The position numbers and the translations under genes were made by a program. The notes beneath the pieces are model-generated. The model ran no database searches, was not told where the DNA came from, and saw only the letters and a program-made list of their open reading frames with translations. Source: Roseobacter weihaiensis (GTDB taxonomy: Bacteria; Pseudomonadota; Alphaproteobacteria; Rhodobacterales; Rhodobacteraceae). Taken from it: a stretch of 64,000 nucleotides of DNA. The stretch covers positions 1 through 64,000 of the forward strand of contig NZ_JACNMO010000025.1 of NCBI RefSeq assembly GCF_020622345.1. The letters run 5' to 3'. How positions within the stretch are numbered: position 1 is the stretch's first letter; every line of letters starts with the position of its first letter. Below are positions 7,651 through 16,030 of this stretch, one piece after another.

Positions 7651-7665
7651 TGGGAATTCGTGGGA
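7651..7665 (+). promoter_or_regulatory. Paired TGGGA boxes, candidate MraZ site (distal)
   Basis: TGGGA occurs at 7651-7655 and 7661-7665, exactly ten bases apart, and a weaker TTGG follows at 7672. Direct TGGG-type repeats with one-helical-turn spacing are what the ring-shaped MraZ repressor binds upstream of mraZ in Escherichia coli. This pair lies about 630 bases before the mraZ start, unusually far upstream. Confidence 0.4.
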
Positions 7666-7832
7666 CAGATATTGGTCGGGTGTTGGGTTTCCCGACAGAG
7701 CCAAACCGGAATACAGGTCACGAATCAAATATAAGTGGCATTTCCGCATCGTTCTTCAGCGCACCTGGCATGAAAATCGGTGCCAAAAGAGGGACAGCAG
7801 GCCATGTTGCATCTCCTTATGATAGTTTTGGC

Positions 7833-7846
7833 GGGAAATTGTGGGA
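7833..7846 (+). promoter_or_regulatory. Paired GGGA boxes, candidate MraZ site (middle)
   Basis: CGGGA and TGGGA place GGGA at 7833-7836 and 7843-7846, again ten bases apart and on the same strand as the distal pair. Same reasoning as for the other MraZ boxes; two units only. Confidence 0.35.
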
Positions 7847-7964
7847 ATTAATTTTCTGTTCTGGCAACCCGTATGTTGATCTAGATTGTCCTTGATATAC
7901 CACATGCTGTGTTTTTGGGGTAACTCCCTGTTGCTGGAAGGAATCTCAATCTCACGTTAAGCTG

Positions 7965-8011
7965 TTGCTAACAAAAAAACACTTGCTATCCCGTGTATTC
8001 CCACGTTATCC
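7965..8011 (+). promoter_or_regulatory. Candidate mraZ/dcw promoter
   Basis: Two overlapping sigma70-like arrangements are visible: TTGCTA (7983-7988), 17 bases, TTATCC (8006-8011); and TTGCTA (7965-7970), 16 bases, TATCCC (7987-7992). The downstream one would start transcription near 8018, giving a leader of about 270 bases before mraZ. The proximal MraZ boxes fall in its spacer and -10. Confidence 0.45.
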
Positions 8012-8012
8012 C
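7989..8012 (-). promoter_or_regulatory. Triple GGGA boxes, candidate MraZ operator (proximal)
   Basis: TCCC occurs at 7989-7992, 7999-8002 and 8009-8012, three units with an exact ten-base period, so the minus strand reads GGGA three times. Three TGGGN-type repeats in one helical phase is the classical MraZ-binding region. Their position over the promoter spacer would suit repression of the cluster by its first product. Confidence 0.55.
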
Positions 8013-8017
8013 TTTGT

Positions 8018-8223
8018 CACGAGATGAGATCGAGACCGGGGCATCAAACGACCCCACGCGCATAAAACTCTAGCAGGTTCATACAGGCACCTCGCTTTCA
8101 TCCCACAACGAGATCCGGCGCGCGAGCGAGCAGACATCCCCCCAGGTGGCGCGTGCAGCTGGACTTACCCGCAAGAGCGGGACGAGGGCGGCGGGTTGAT
8201 CAGTGGCAGCAGATCAACTCGCC
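8018..8223 (+). ncRNA. UpsM-like 5'-UTR RNA of mraZ with terminator-like hairpin
   Basis: The mraZ leader is long and ends in a strong stem: GGCGGGTTGATC (8190-8201) pairs with GATCAACTCGCC (8212-8223), twelve pairs with one G-U, around a ten-base loop. A smaller hairpin, CCCGC-AAGA-GCGGG (8168-8181), precedes it. In Rhodobacter sphaeroides the abundant sRNA UpsM is made from this same place, the mraZ 5' UTR, by partial termination. Position, size of about 200 bases from the predicted start, and the terminal stem agree. The following T content is weak (GTTTCCATTTC), so termination would be leaky. The 5' end is inferred from the promoter call. Confidence 0.6.
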
Positions 8224-8290
8224 GTTTCCATTTCAAGACAAGGGGGGAGGCGGCAGTGCTCACGCGGTGCAGCAGAGTTGGGACAAGACA

Positions 8291-8815
8291 GTGGGCCGCA
8301 GGTTCAGAGGCGAAAGCAATCACAAGGTCGACACCAAGGGGCGCGTATCCATACCCGCCTCTTTTCGGCGTGTGATCGAGGCTGCCGACCCCAACTGGAC
8401 CTCTGGCGACGCCCCCGAACTGGTTATTGTCTACGGCGATCACCGCCGCAGCTATCTTGAATGCTACACCATGGAGGCCATCAACGAGGTGGACGAAAAG
8501 ATCGATGCGCTGCCGCGGGGGTCCAAAGAGCGGAAACTGCTGCAACGCCTATTTCATGGTCAGTCTTTTCCCACATCGGTGGACGAAACCGGGCGGTTGG
8601 TGCTGCCGGCCAAGCTACGTCAGAAAATCGGGCTCGACAAGGAAGCCTTCTTTATCGCGGCCGGTGATACCTTTCAGATCTGGCGGCCCGAAACCTATGC
8701 CGCCGAAGAGGACGCCAAAACCGCTGCGTGGCTGGACGATCTGCCGGATGATTTCGATCCGCTGGTGTTCCTGGATCAACGGCCCGGCGCTGCGGAAAGC
8801 GGACAAGGGGAGTAG
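8291..8815 (+). CDS. mraZ: Transcriptional regulator MraZ
   Basis: A 174-residue protein with the two SpoVT-AbrB half-domains of MraZ: FRGESNHKVDTKGRVSIPASF near the start, and a second SVDETGRLVLPAKLRQKIGL block near 97-116. MraZ is a ring-forming DNA-binding protein that represses its own division and cell-wall cluster through TGGG-type repeats, which are present upstream. An open frame continues far upstream, but conserved sequence begins at MGRRFRGE, so the GTG at 8291 is chosen, with only a weak GGGA ribosome site. The last 30 residues are acidic and poorly conserved. It opens the dcw cluster, three bases before rsmH. Confidence 0.9.
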   Translation: MGRRFRGESNHKVDTKGRVSIPASFRRVIEAADPNWTSGDAPELVIVYGDHRRSYLECYTMEAINEVDEKIDALPRGSKERKLLQRLFHGQSFPTSVDETGRLVLPAKLRQKIGLDKEAFFIAAGDTFQIWRPETYAAEEDAKTAAWLDDLPDDFDPLVFLDQRPGAAESGQGE

Positions 8816-8818
8816 ATC

Positions 8819-9811
8819 ATGGCTGCTGCGGCCCCGCCTGACCCGACCGTGCCACATGTTCCCGTTCTGCTGCCTGCCATCCTGAAAGCCGTTGCGCCGG
8901 TCGAGGGGACCTGGCTTGACGGGACCTTTGGGGCCGGAGGGTACACGCGCGGTTTTCTGCAGGCCGGTGCTGCGCGGGTGATTGCCGTGGACCGCGACCC
9001 GCTGGCTTTTGAACTGGCGGCGGATTGGGCGCGGGAATACGGCGACAGGCTGGTTCAGCAACCGGGCGTGTTTTCCAAAATGGATACCTATGCCCAGGAT
9101 CTTGACGGCGTGGTGCTCGACCTCGGGGTCTCGTCGATGCAGCTTGACCGGGCGGAGCGCGGGTTTTCCTTTATGCGGGACGGCCCGCTTGACATGCGGA
9201 TGAGCCAGGAGGGGCCCTCGGCAGCGGCTATCGTCAATGAAGCCTCCGCCGAGACCATCGCGAATATCCTGTTCGCCTACGGGGAAGAGCGCGCCAGCCG
9301 TCGCATCGCCAAGGCCATTATTGCCGCGCGCGCCGAGGCGCCCATTACCTCCACCCTGCGTTTGGCGGAGATTATCGAGGGATGTCTGCCGCGGGCCAAG
9401 CCGGGGCAGTCTCATCCCGCGACCCGCAGCTTTCAGGCGCTTCGCATCGCTGTAAATGACGAATACGGGGAGCTTTTTCAAGGACTTATGGCGGCAGAGC
9501 GGGCGCTCAAGCCGGGCGGAAAACTCGCCGTTGTCACCTTTCATTCCGTCGAAGACCGTATGGTGAAGCGGTTTTTGACGGCGCGGGCCGGGGCGGGTGG
9601 GAACGCCAATCGGTATGCGCCGGAACGGGTGCGCGAGGCCCCGGCCTTCACGCTCGGATCGCGCAAGGCGATTGCGGCGGATGCGGCCGAGGTGGCGGCC
9701 AACCCACGGGCACGGTCCGCCAAACTGCGGGTCGCGGTGCGGACCGATGCCCCTGCCGGAGAGATCGATGCAAAATCCGTCGGGATGCCGATGGCGAAAG
9801 GGGGAAGCTGA
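8819..9811 (+). CDS. rsmH: 16S rRNA (cytosine(1402)-N(4))-methyltransferase RsmH
   Basis: A 330-residue SAM-dependent methyltransferase that modifies N4 of C1402 in the ribosomal P site. The N-terminus [10 protein letters not shown], the SAM-binding [14 protein letters not shown] loop (about 36-49), [12 protein letters not shown] (about 100-111) and the family signature [13 protein letters not shown] (about 201-213) are all present. Length is normal. It starts three bases after the mraZ stop, and its stop shares one base with the ftsL start, so mraZ-rsmH-ftsL-ftsI form a coupled unit. Confidence 0.96.
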   Translation: MAAAAPPDPTVPHVPVLLPAILKAVAPVEGTWLDGTFGAGGYTRGFLQAGAARVIAVDRDPLAFELAADWAREYGDRLVQQPGVFSKMDTYAQDLDGVVLDLGVSSMQLDRAERGFSFMRDGPLDMRMSQEGPSAAAIVNEASAETIANILFAYGEERASRRIAKAIIAARAEAPITSTLRLAEIIEGCLPRAKPGQSHPATRSFQALRIAVNDEYGELFQGLMAAERALKPGGKLAVVTFHSVEDRMVKRFLTARAGAGGNANRYAPERVREAPAFTLGSRKAIAADAAEVAANPRARSAKLRVAVRTDAPAGEIDAKSVGMPMAKGGS

Positions 9812-10170
9812 TGCGGACATTCCTTTATATTCTGACCACTTTGGGGGTGATCGGGCTGGCTTTTTGGGCCTACCGGGAAAACTACGCGACCCAGGGCGCG
9901 CTGGCTGAAACCCGAGAGCTGCGCCGCGATATCCTTGACGCCCATGAGCGGCTATCGAAACTGCGGGCGGAATGGGCCTATCTCAACCGGCCGGATCGGC
10001 TGCGGGATCTGGCGAATATCAACTTTGACCGCCTCGGCCTCTTGCCCCTGCGGCCAGAGCAGTTCGGCCATGTGGATCAGGTAGCTTATCCGCCCGATCC
10101 GGTGGTCGACATCACCGACATCATCGATGTCGCCAAGCTCAACGATGATCTGAGCGAGGCAGAGCAATGA
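9811..10170 (+). CDS. ftsL: Cell division protein FtsL
   Basis: A 119-residue bitopic protein: a short cytoplasmic start, one membrane helix (about 3-20) and a periplasmic coiled-coil-like stretch rich in Glu, Arg and Leu (about 28-60) ending in the YLNRPDRLRDLA block. FtsL joins FtsB and FtsQ to activate FtsW-FtsI at the division site. Sequence conservation is low in this family, so the call rests on topology, size and its position between rsmH and ftsI. Its TGA overlaps the ftsI ATG. Confidence 0.88.
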   Translation: MRTFLYILTTLGVIGLAFWAYRENYATQGALAETRELRRDILDAHERLSKLRAEWAYLNRPDRLRDLANINFDRLGLLPLRPEQFGHVDQVAYPPDPVVDITDIIDVAKLNDDLSEAEQ

Positions 10171-11948
10171 TCCGCACGCCGCTGCGCCCGCTGGCCCGCA
10201 TTCTCGACGCCCGCGACAAGGGCGAGAACCCCGACGCGATCGAACGCGAAAACATCCGCATCCGCCATGAGCAGATGCGCGATCAGGCCCGACAGCGGGC
10301 CGAAGGGCGCCTGCTGGTGCTGGGAATGTTCTTTGTGGTGGCGTTCAGCGTTGTGGGGCTGCGGATGGGGCTTTTGGCCACCTCGGAGCCGCAAGAGCCG
10401 CGCGTGGATGGGCCGGGGGCCCAAATCCATGCCGCGCGCGCCGATATCGTGGATCGGCACGGCAGCCTGCTGGCCACGAACTTCGACACCCACGCGCTTT
10501 ACGCGCAGCCGCCCCAGATGATTGACCCGGTGCATGCCGCGCAGGAGCTGGCCAAGATATTCCCCGATCTGGACGCCGCGGAACTGCTGGAGGATTTTAC
10601 CGGCACGCGTAAATTCCTCTGGATCAAGCGCAAGCTCAGCCCCGAACAGATGCAGGCGGTGCATGAAATCGGTGATCCGGGTCTGCTTTTTGCAACCCGC
10701 GACATGCGGCTTTATCCCAATGGTCAACTGGCCGCCCATGTGCTGGGTGGGGCCAGCTTTGGCAAGGAGGGGGTGACCGCCGCCGAGGTCATCGGCGTTG
10801 CAGGTGTCGAGAAATACTTTGACGACTATCTGCGCGACCCGGCCAATGGCAGCAAACCGCTGCAACTCTCGCTCGATCTGACGGTGCAGGCGGCGGCTGA
10901 ACAGGTGCTTTATGGCGGCATGAAGCTGATGAACGCCAAGGGCGCGACCTCGATCCTGATGGATGTGCACACCGGCGAGGTGGTCAGCGTGGTGTCCCTG
11001 CCGACCTTTGACCCGAACAAGCGCCCACAGCCTGCGGTCTCGGGGGCTGCTTCTGACAGCCCGCTCTTTAACCGGTCCGTGCAGGGGGTCTACGAGCTCG
11101 GCTCCACCTTCAAGATATTCACCGTGGCGCAGGCCATGGACCTTGGTCTGGTGACCCCGGAGACGATTATCGACACCAAGGGACCGTTGCGTTGGGGCAG
11201 GCACCGCATCCGTGATTTCCGCCACTACGGCAATGAGATGTCGGTCACCAAGGTGATCGTGAAAAGCTCCAACATCGGCACGGCACGTCTGGCGCAGGAA
11301 ATCGGTGTTGAGCGTCAGCGGGCCTTTCTGGGCAAGCTGGGCATGTTGGAGACGACCGGCTTTGAGATTGTCGAGGCCGCCACCGGCAGGCCGCTCTTGC
11401 CGCCCAACTGGTCGGAGCTGAGCACGATGACGATCTCTTACGGTCACGGGCTGTCGACGTCACCGATGCATCTGGCGGCCGGCTATGCCGCGATTGCCAA
11501 CGGCGGCTACAAGGTGCAGCCGACGATCCTGAAAACCGAAAATCCCCCCAAGGGAGAGCGTGTTTTTAGCGAAGCCTCTTCAAAGGCGTCGATGCGGATG
11601 TTGCGGCAGGTCGTGACCGAGGGCACCGCGAGCTTTGGCGAGGTTGCGGGCTACGCGGTTGCGGGCAAGACCGGGACGGCGGATAAACCCGGCAGCCGGG
11701 GGGGGTATTACGAGGACAAGGTGATCGCCACCTTCGCGTCGGTTTTTCCCGCCCATGATCCCAAATATGTGCTGATCGTCACGCTGGATGAGCCGGTGGA
11801 GACCACCGGGGACGAGCCGCGCCGCACCGCCGGTTGGACCGCTGTGCCCGTCGCCGCCGAGATGATCCGCCGCGTCGCACCTTTGCTGGGGCTCAGACCA
11901 ACCGTTGAACCCCTCGCCGTGAGCGATATAAAGCTGACAAGTAACTGA
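10167..11948 (+). CDS. ftsI: Peptidoglycan transpeptidase FtsI (PBP3)
   Basis: A 593-residue class B penicillin-binding protein that cross-links septal peptidoglycan. It has a basic cytoplasmic tail, one membrane helix (about 49-71), a pedestal domain with the RADIVDRHG motif (91-99), and a transpeptidase domain with the nucleophile motif STFK (313-316), SSN (367-369) and KTGT (501-504). All catalytic motifs are intact. It overlaps ftsL by four bases and precedes murE by 18 bases, as usual in the division cluster. Confidence 0.97.
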   Translation: MIRTPLRPLARILDARDKGENPDAIERENIRIRHEQMRDQARQRAEGRLLVLGMFFVVAFSVVGLRMGLLATSEPQEPRVDGPGAQIHAARADIVDRHGSLLATNFDTHALYAQPPQMIDPVHAAQELAKIFPDLDAAELLEDFTGTRKFLWIKRKLSPEQMQAVHEIGDPGLLFATRDMRLYPNGQLAAHVLGGASFGKEGVTAAEVIGVAGVEKYFDDYLRDPANGSKPLQLSLDLTVQAAAEQVLYGGMKLMNAKGATSILMDVHTGEVVSVVSLPTFDPNKRPQPAVSGAASDSPLFNRSVQGVYELGSTFKIFTVAQAMDLGLVTPETIIDTKGPLRWGRHRIRDFRHYGNEMSVTKVIVKSSNIGTARLAQEIGVERQRAFLGKLGMLETTGFEIVEAATGRPLLPPNWSELSTMTISYGHGLSTSPMHLAAGYAAIANGGYKVQPTILKTENPPKGERVFSEASSKASMRMLRQVVTEGTASFGEVAGYAVAGKTGTADKPGSRGGYYEDKVIATFASVFPAHDPKYVLIVTLDEPVETTGDEPRRTAGWTAVPVAAEMIRRVAPLLGLRPTVEPLAVSDIKLTSN

Positions 11949-11966
11949 GCCGCAAAGGCGGGGGCA

Positions 11967-13448
11967 ATGCGCGGGCAAACAAAGACACTTTCACAACTGG
12001 GTCTCACGGCGCGTGCCGGGCGCACCGCTGCCGTGGCGGGCCTGGCCGTTGACAGCCGCGAGGTGCGGGAGGGTTTTTTGTTCTTTGCGCTCCCGGGGAC
12101 AAAGGTGCATGGCGGCGAGTTCATCCAATATGCCCTGCGTATGGGGGCGGTGGCCATTCTGACCGATGCCGAAGGCGCGCAGATCGCAGCGGATGCGCTG
12201 CACAAAAGCACCGCCGCCCTTGTCATTTCGGAGGATCCGCGCGAGGCTTTGGCCCGCACCGCGGCCTTGTGGTTCGGGGCGCAGCCCGAGACCATGATCG
12301 CCGTGACCGGCACCAATGGGAAGACCTCTGTCGCAACCTTTGTGCGGCAGATCTGGGCGCTGCTGGGCCACAAGGCAATCAACCTCGGGACAACGGGCGT
12401 GGAGGGGGACTGGCAGGCGCCACTGGCCCATACCACGCCAGAGCCGATCACCCTGCACCGTGTGCTGGCGGAGGCGGTCTCGCACGGGATCACCCACGCC
12501 GCGATGGAGGCGTCAAGCCACGGGCTCGATCAGCGCCGTCTGGACGGGGTGACGCTGACCGCCGCCGGTTTCACCAATTTCACCCAGGATCATCTGGATT
12601 ACCACGCCAGCTTTGAGGACTACTTTGACGCCAAGGCGGGGCTATTTGCGCGGGTGCTGCCCGAAGACGCCAAGGCGGTGATCAACATCGACGTGGATCG
12701 CGGTGTCGACATGGCCGCGATTGCCAATGCGCGCGGATGTCCGGTGGTCAGCGTCGGGCGCGACATCGGGGACATGCATCTGGGCAACATTCAGGTCGAC
12801 GCCACCGGGCAGACCGTCTGTTTCAAATACCTCGGCAAGCAACATGTGCGCAGGCTGCGCCTGATTGGCGGTTTTCAGGCCGAAAATGTGATGCTGGCCG
12901 CCGCCATTGTCATTGCCTGCGGGGCCGATCCGTTTGACGTGTTCAACACGCTTGAGGAGCTGACGACCGTTCGCGGGCGCATGCAGCTGGCCGCCACGCG
13001 CGAGAATGGCGCGGCGGTCTTTGTCGATTATGCCCATACGCCCGATGCCGTGGCGACCGCGCTGCAAGCTTTGCGTCCGCATGTGCTGGGGCGTCTCATT
13101 GCCATCGTCGGCGCGGGCGGAGACCGGGATGCCACCAAGCGCCCCCTCATGGGGCAGGCAGCTGCGGAGAACGCGGATCTGGTGATCGTTACGGATGACA
13201 ACCCCCGTTCCGAAGACCCTGCTGCGATCCGCGCCGCGGTCCTGCTGGGCGTGCCGGACGCGCTGGAGGTTGGGGACCGGGCCGAGGCGATCCTGCGCGG
13301 GATCGACGCGCTGGGGCCCGGTGATGCGCTGCTGATCGCGGGCAAGGGGCATGAGACCGGGCAGATCATCGGCGATGATATCCTGCCCTTTGACGACGCG
13401 GAACAAGCCAGCGTCGCGGTCGCAGCGCTTGACGGGAGGTTGGCATGA
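11967..13448 (+). CDS. murE: UDP-MurNAc-tripeptide synthetase MurE (meso-DAP adding)
   Basis: A 493-residue Mur ligase that adds meso-diaminopimelate to UDP-MurNAc-L-Ala-D-Glu in the cytoplasm. It has the N-terminal uridine-binding domain, the ATP loop GTNGKTS (115-121) and the DDNPR motif (about 410-414), whose DNPR sequence marks meso-DAP rather than lysine specificity. The C-terminal AGKGHE block is present. It overlaps murF by four bases, suggesting translational coupling. Confidence 0.97.
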   Translation: MRGQTKTLSQLGLTARAGRTAAVAGLAVDSREVREGFLFFALPGTKVHGGEFIQYALRMGAVAILTDAEGAQIAADALHKSTAALVISEDPREALARTAALWFGAQPETMIAVTGTNGKTSVATFVRQIWALLGHKAINLGTTGVEGDWQAPLAHTTPEPITLHRVLAEAVSHGITHAAMEASSHGLDQRRLDGVTLTAAGFTNFTQDHLDYHASFEDYFDAKAGLFARVLPEDAKAVINIDVDRGVDMAAIANARGCPVVSVGRDIGDMHLGNIQVDATGQTVCFKYLGKQHVRRLRLIGGFQAENVMLAAAIVIACGADPFDVFNTLEELTTVRGRMQLAATRENGAAVFVDYAHTPDAVATALQALRPHVLGRLIAIVGAGGDRDATKRPLMGQAAAENADLVIVTDDNPRSEDPAAIRAAVLLGVPDALEVGDRAEAILRGIDALGPGDALLIAGKGHETGQIIGDDILPFDDAEQASVAVAALDGRLA

Positions 13449-14875
13449 GCCTTTGGACGGCAGCGCAAGCAGCGGCGGCAACGGGCGGGCAAAACACCGC
13501 GGACTGGACCGCCACGGGGGTCTCCATCGACACCCGCACGCTGGAGCCGGGTGACATTTTCGTCGCGCTCAAGGATGTACGCGACGGGCATGCGTTTGTC
13601 GCGCAAGCGCTTGAGAAGGGGGCCGCTGCCGCCTTGGTCAGCCATGTGCCGGAAGGGGTTGCAAAGGATGCCCCCTTGCTGATCGTGAGTGACGTGCTGG
13701 CAGGCCTTGAAGACCTCGGACGGGCCGCGAGGGCGCGGATGACGGGCAAGGTGGCCGCCGTCACCGGCAGCGTTGGCAAGACCTCCACCAAGGAAATGCT
13801 GCTGGCGATGCTGTCCGATCAGGGCCGCACCCATGCCTCGGTGGCAAGCTACAACAACCACTGGGGGGTGCCTCTGACGCTGGCGCGCATGCCGCAGGAC
13901 ACCGAATATGCGGTGATCGAGATCGGCATGAACCAACCTGGCGAGATCGCGCCGCTGGCCCGCATGGCCGCGCCGCATGTGGCGCTGGTCACCACCGTGG
14001 CCGCCGCCCATCTGGAGGCTTTCGACGACATCACCGGCATCGCGGTTGAAAAGGCTTCGATCTATGAAGGGGTCGTGCCGGGCGGGATCGCGGTGCTTAA
14101 TGCCGACGTTGACACCTCGGCCATTCTGATGGCCAAGGCGCAGGACTGCAAGCTGCGCGACGTCACCTTTGGCGAGCATGGCTATGACTTCAAGCTGATC
14201 CGCGCCGACCTGCAGGGTGACACCACCGTGGTGCGCGCCGAGATGGGCGAGGTGCCGCTGCTTTACAAGATACGGTCGCCGGGGCGGCATTTTGCCATGA
14301 ACGCGCTGGGGGCGCTGGCGGTCATGGCGGCGCTGCGCACCGATCTGGCGCTGGCGCTCGGCTCGCTGGGGCGGTGGAGGCCCTACAAAGGGCGTGGGCA
14401 ACGCGAACGCATCCACCTCGATACAGTGGATGCGCATCTGGCCCTCGATCTGATCGATGACAGCTACAACGCCAATCCCACCTCGATGGCCGCCGCGCTG
14501 GACGTGCTGGCCGCCGCCCAGGGCACAAATGACATCGGCCGCGTCTCAAAGGGGCGTCGGATCGCCTATCTGGGGGATATGAAAGAGCTCGGACCAGATG
14601 AAATCGCGCTGCACGCGGGATTGGCGCATCTGCCCGCGACCAAATCGGTGGATGTGATCCATTGCATCGGTCCACTGATGCGGTCGCTCTATGATCTTTT
14701 GCCCGATGCGCAGCGCGGCGAATGGTTTGAAACCGCCGAAGAGGCTGTGACCCGCGTCAAAACCCACCTCGACAGCGGTGACGTGGTTCTGGCCAAGGGG
14801 TCGCTCAGCATGAAACTCGCGCTCATCGTTGACGCCATCCGGAAAATGGGACATGCCCCGCTGGATGTGGAATAG
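13445..14875 (+). CDS. murF: UDP-MurNAc-pentapeptide synthetase MurF
   Basis: A 476-residue Mur ligase adding D-Ala-D-Ala to the UDP-MurNAc-tripeptide. It shows the DTRTLEPGDIFVAL start block (29-42), the ATP loop TGSVGKTST (107-115), NNHWGVPLTLARMP and the DDSYNANPTSM signature that distinguishes MurF. Length is slightly above the Escherichia coli enzyme. It lies between murE (overlapping four bases) and mraY (nine bases later). Confidence 0.96.
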   Translation: MSLWTAAQAAAATGGQNTADWTATGVSIDTRTLEPGDIFVALKDVRDGHAFVAQALEKGAAAALVSHVPEGVAKDAPLLIVSDVLAGLEDLGRAARARMTGKVAAVTGSVGKTSTKEMLLAMLSDQGRTHASVASYNNHWGVPLTLARMPQDTEYAVIEIGMNQPGEIAPLARMAAPHVALVTTVAAAHLEAFDDITGIAVEKASIYEGVVPGGIAVLNADVDTSAILMAKAQDCKLRDVTFGEHGYDFKLIRADLQGDTTVVRAEMGEVPLLYKIRSPGRHFAMNALGALAVMAALRTDLALALGSLGRWRPYKGRGQRERIHLDTVDAHLALDLIDDSYNANPTSMAAALDVLAAAQGTNDIGRVSKGRRIAYLGDMKELGPDEIALHAGLAHLPATKSVDVIHCIGPLMRSLYDLLPDAQRGEWFETAEEAVTRVKTHLDSGDVVLAKGSLSMKLALIVDAIRKMGHAPLDVE

Positions 14876-14884
14876 GAAGATATC

Positions 14885-15967
14885 ATGTTATACTGGTTGA
14901 CGCTGCTCTCGGACGGAGGGGATTTCTTTAACCTCTTCCGATATATTACATTCCGGGCGGGCGGCGCTTTCCTGACAGCGCTGGTTTTCGGGTTTCTGTT
15001 CGGACGGCCCCTGATCGCGGTTCTGCGGCGAAGTCAGGGCAAAGGGCAACCCATTCGCGATGACGGCCCCGAAGGCCACTTTGTCAAGGCCGGTACGCCG
15101 ACGATGGGCGGGTTGTTGATTGTCGGCGCTTTGCTGACGTCGACATTGCTCTGGGCGCGGCTGGACAATCCCTTCATCTGGATCGTGCTTTTTGTCACCA
15201 TGTCTTTTGCCCTGATCGGGTTTCTGGACGACTATGCCAAGGTCAAGAAACAAAGCTCTGCCGGGGTGCCCGGAAAGGTGCGCCTGCTGATCGGCTTTGC
15301 CATTGCCGCCACGGCGGCGATCTGGGCGGCACAGCATCACCCGGAAGCGCTGCAGAACCAACTGGCGCTGCCGGTGTTCAAGGATACGCTGATCAATATG
15401 GGCATGTTCTTCGTACCCTTCTCCATGATCGTGATCGTGGGCGCCGCAAACGCCGTGAACCTCACCGATGGGCTGGACGGTCTGGCCATCATGCCGGTGA
15501 TGATTGCCGCGGGCACGCTTGGGGTGATTGCCTATGCGGTTGGACGTGTCGATTTCACCGAATACCTCGACGTGCATTACGTACCGGGCACGGGCGAGAT
15601 CCTGATCTTTACCGCCGGGCTCTTTGGCGGAGGTCTGGGGTTCTTGTGGTACAACGCCCCGCCTGCAGCGGTCTTCATGGGCGATACCGGCAGCCTTGCT
15701 CTGGGCGGTGCGCTGGGGGCCATTGCGGTCGTGACCAAGCACGAGATCGTGCTGGCCATCGTTGGCGGTCTTTTCGTGGTCGAAGCGCTGAGCGTCATCA
15801 TCCAGGTGCTTTACTTCAAACGCACCGGCAAACGGGTCTTTCTGATGGCCCCGATCCACCACCACTATGAAAAGAAAGGCTGGGCCGAAAGCACGATCGT
15901 GATCCGGTTCTGGATCATTTCGCTGATCCTTGCGATCATCGGGCTTGCAACGCTCAAGGTGCGGTAG
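14885..15967 (+). CDS. mraY: Phospho-MurNAc-pentapeptide transferase MraY
   Basis: A 360-residue polytopic enzyme with about ten membrane helices that transfers phospho-MurNAc-pentapeptide to undecaprenyl phosphate, making lipid I. Signatures are GTPTMGG in the first cytoplasmic loop, [10 protein letters not shown] (the Mg-binding Asp pair), [13 protein letters not shown] and the late [13 protein letters not shown] histidine block. The unit is complete and the ATG at 14885 fits the family start. Confidence 0.97.
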   Translation: MLYWLTLLSDGGDFFNLFRYITFRAGGAFLTALVFGFLFGRPLIAVLRRSQGKGQPIRDDGPEGHFVKAGTPTMGGLLIVGALLTSTLLWARLDNPFIWIVLFVTMSFALIGFLDDYAKVKKQSSAGVPGKVRLLIGFAIAATAAIWAAQHHPEALQNQLALPVFKDTLINMGMFFVPFSMIVIVGAANAVNLTDGLDGLAIMPVMIAAGTLGVIAYAVGRVDFTEYLDVHYVPGTGEILIFTAGLFGGGLGFLWYNAPPAAVFMGDTGSLALGGALGAIAVVTKHEIVLAIVGGLFVVEALSVIIQVLYFKRTGKRVFLMAPIHHHYEKKGWAESTIVIRFWIISLILAIIGLATLKVR

Positions 15968-16030
15968 GAGGCTGCCTGTGACCGTTTGCTTTGCCTCGAT
16001 CCATCTGATCAAACCGCTGAGCGCGGGGGC

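Larger units (their letters stand above)
7560..7988. other. Long non-coding region upstream of the division cluster
   Basis: No credible gene lies here; the short open frames lack ribosome sites and coding character. The stretch is AT-rich relative to the surroundings and carries TGGGA-type boxes described separately, plus GAATC sequences (7722-7726, 7941-7945) that match the alphaproteobacterial CcrM methylation site GANTC. TTAA-N7-CTAA at 7957-7971 is one base from a CtrA box and overlaps the candidate -35 of the mraZ promoter. Confidence 0.5.

Noticed and set aside
7650-7895. 81-codon plus-strand frame in the mraZ upstream region
   Set aside because: No ribosome site, mixed codon use and overlap with the TGGGA boxes argue against coding.
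7957-7971. TTAA-N7-CTAA in the mraZ promoter region
   Set aside because: One mismatch to the CtrA consensus. Suggestive because it overlaps a possible -35, but not strong enough to call.
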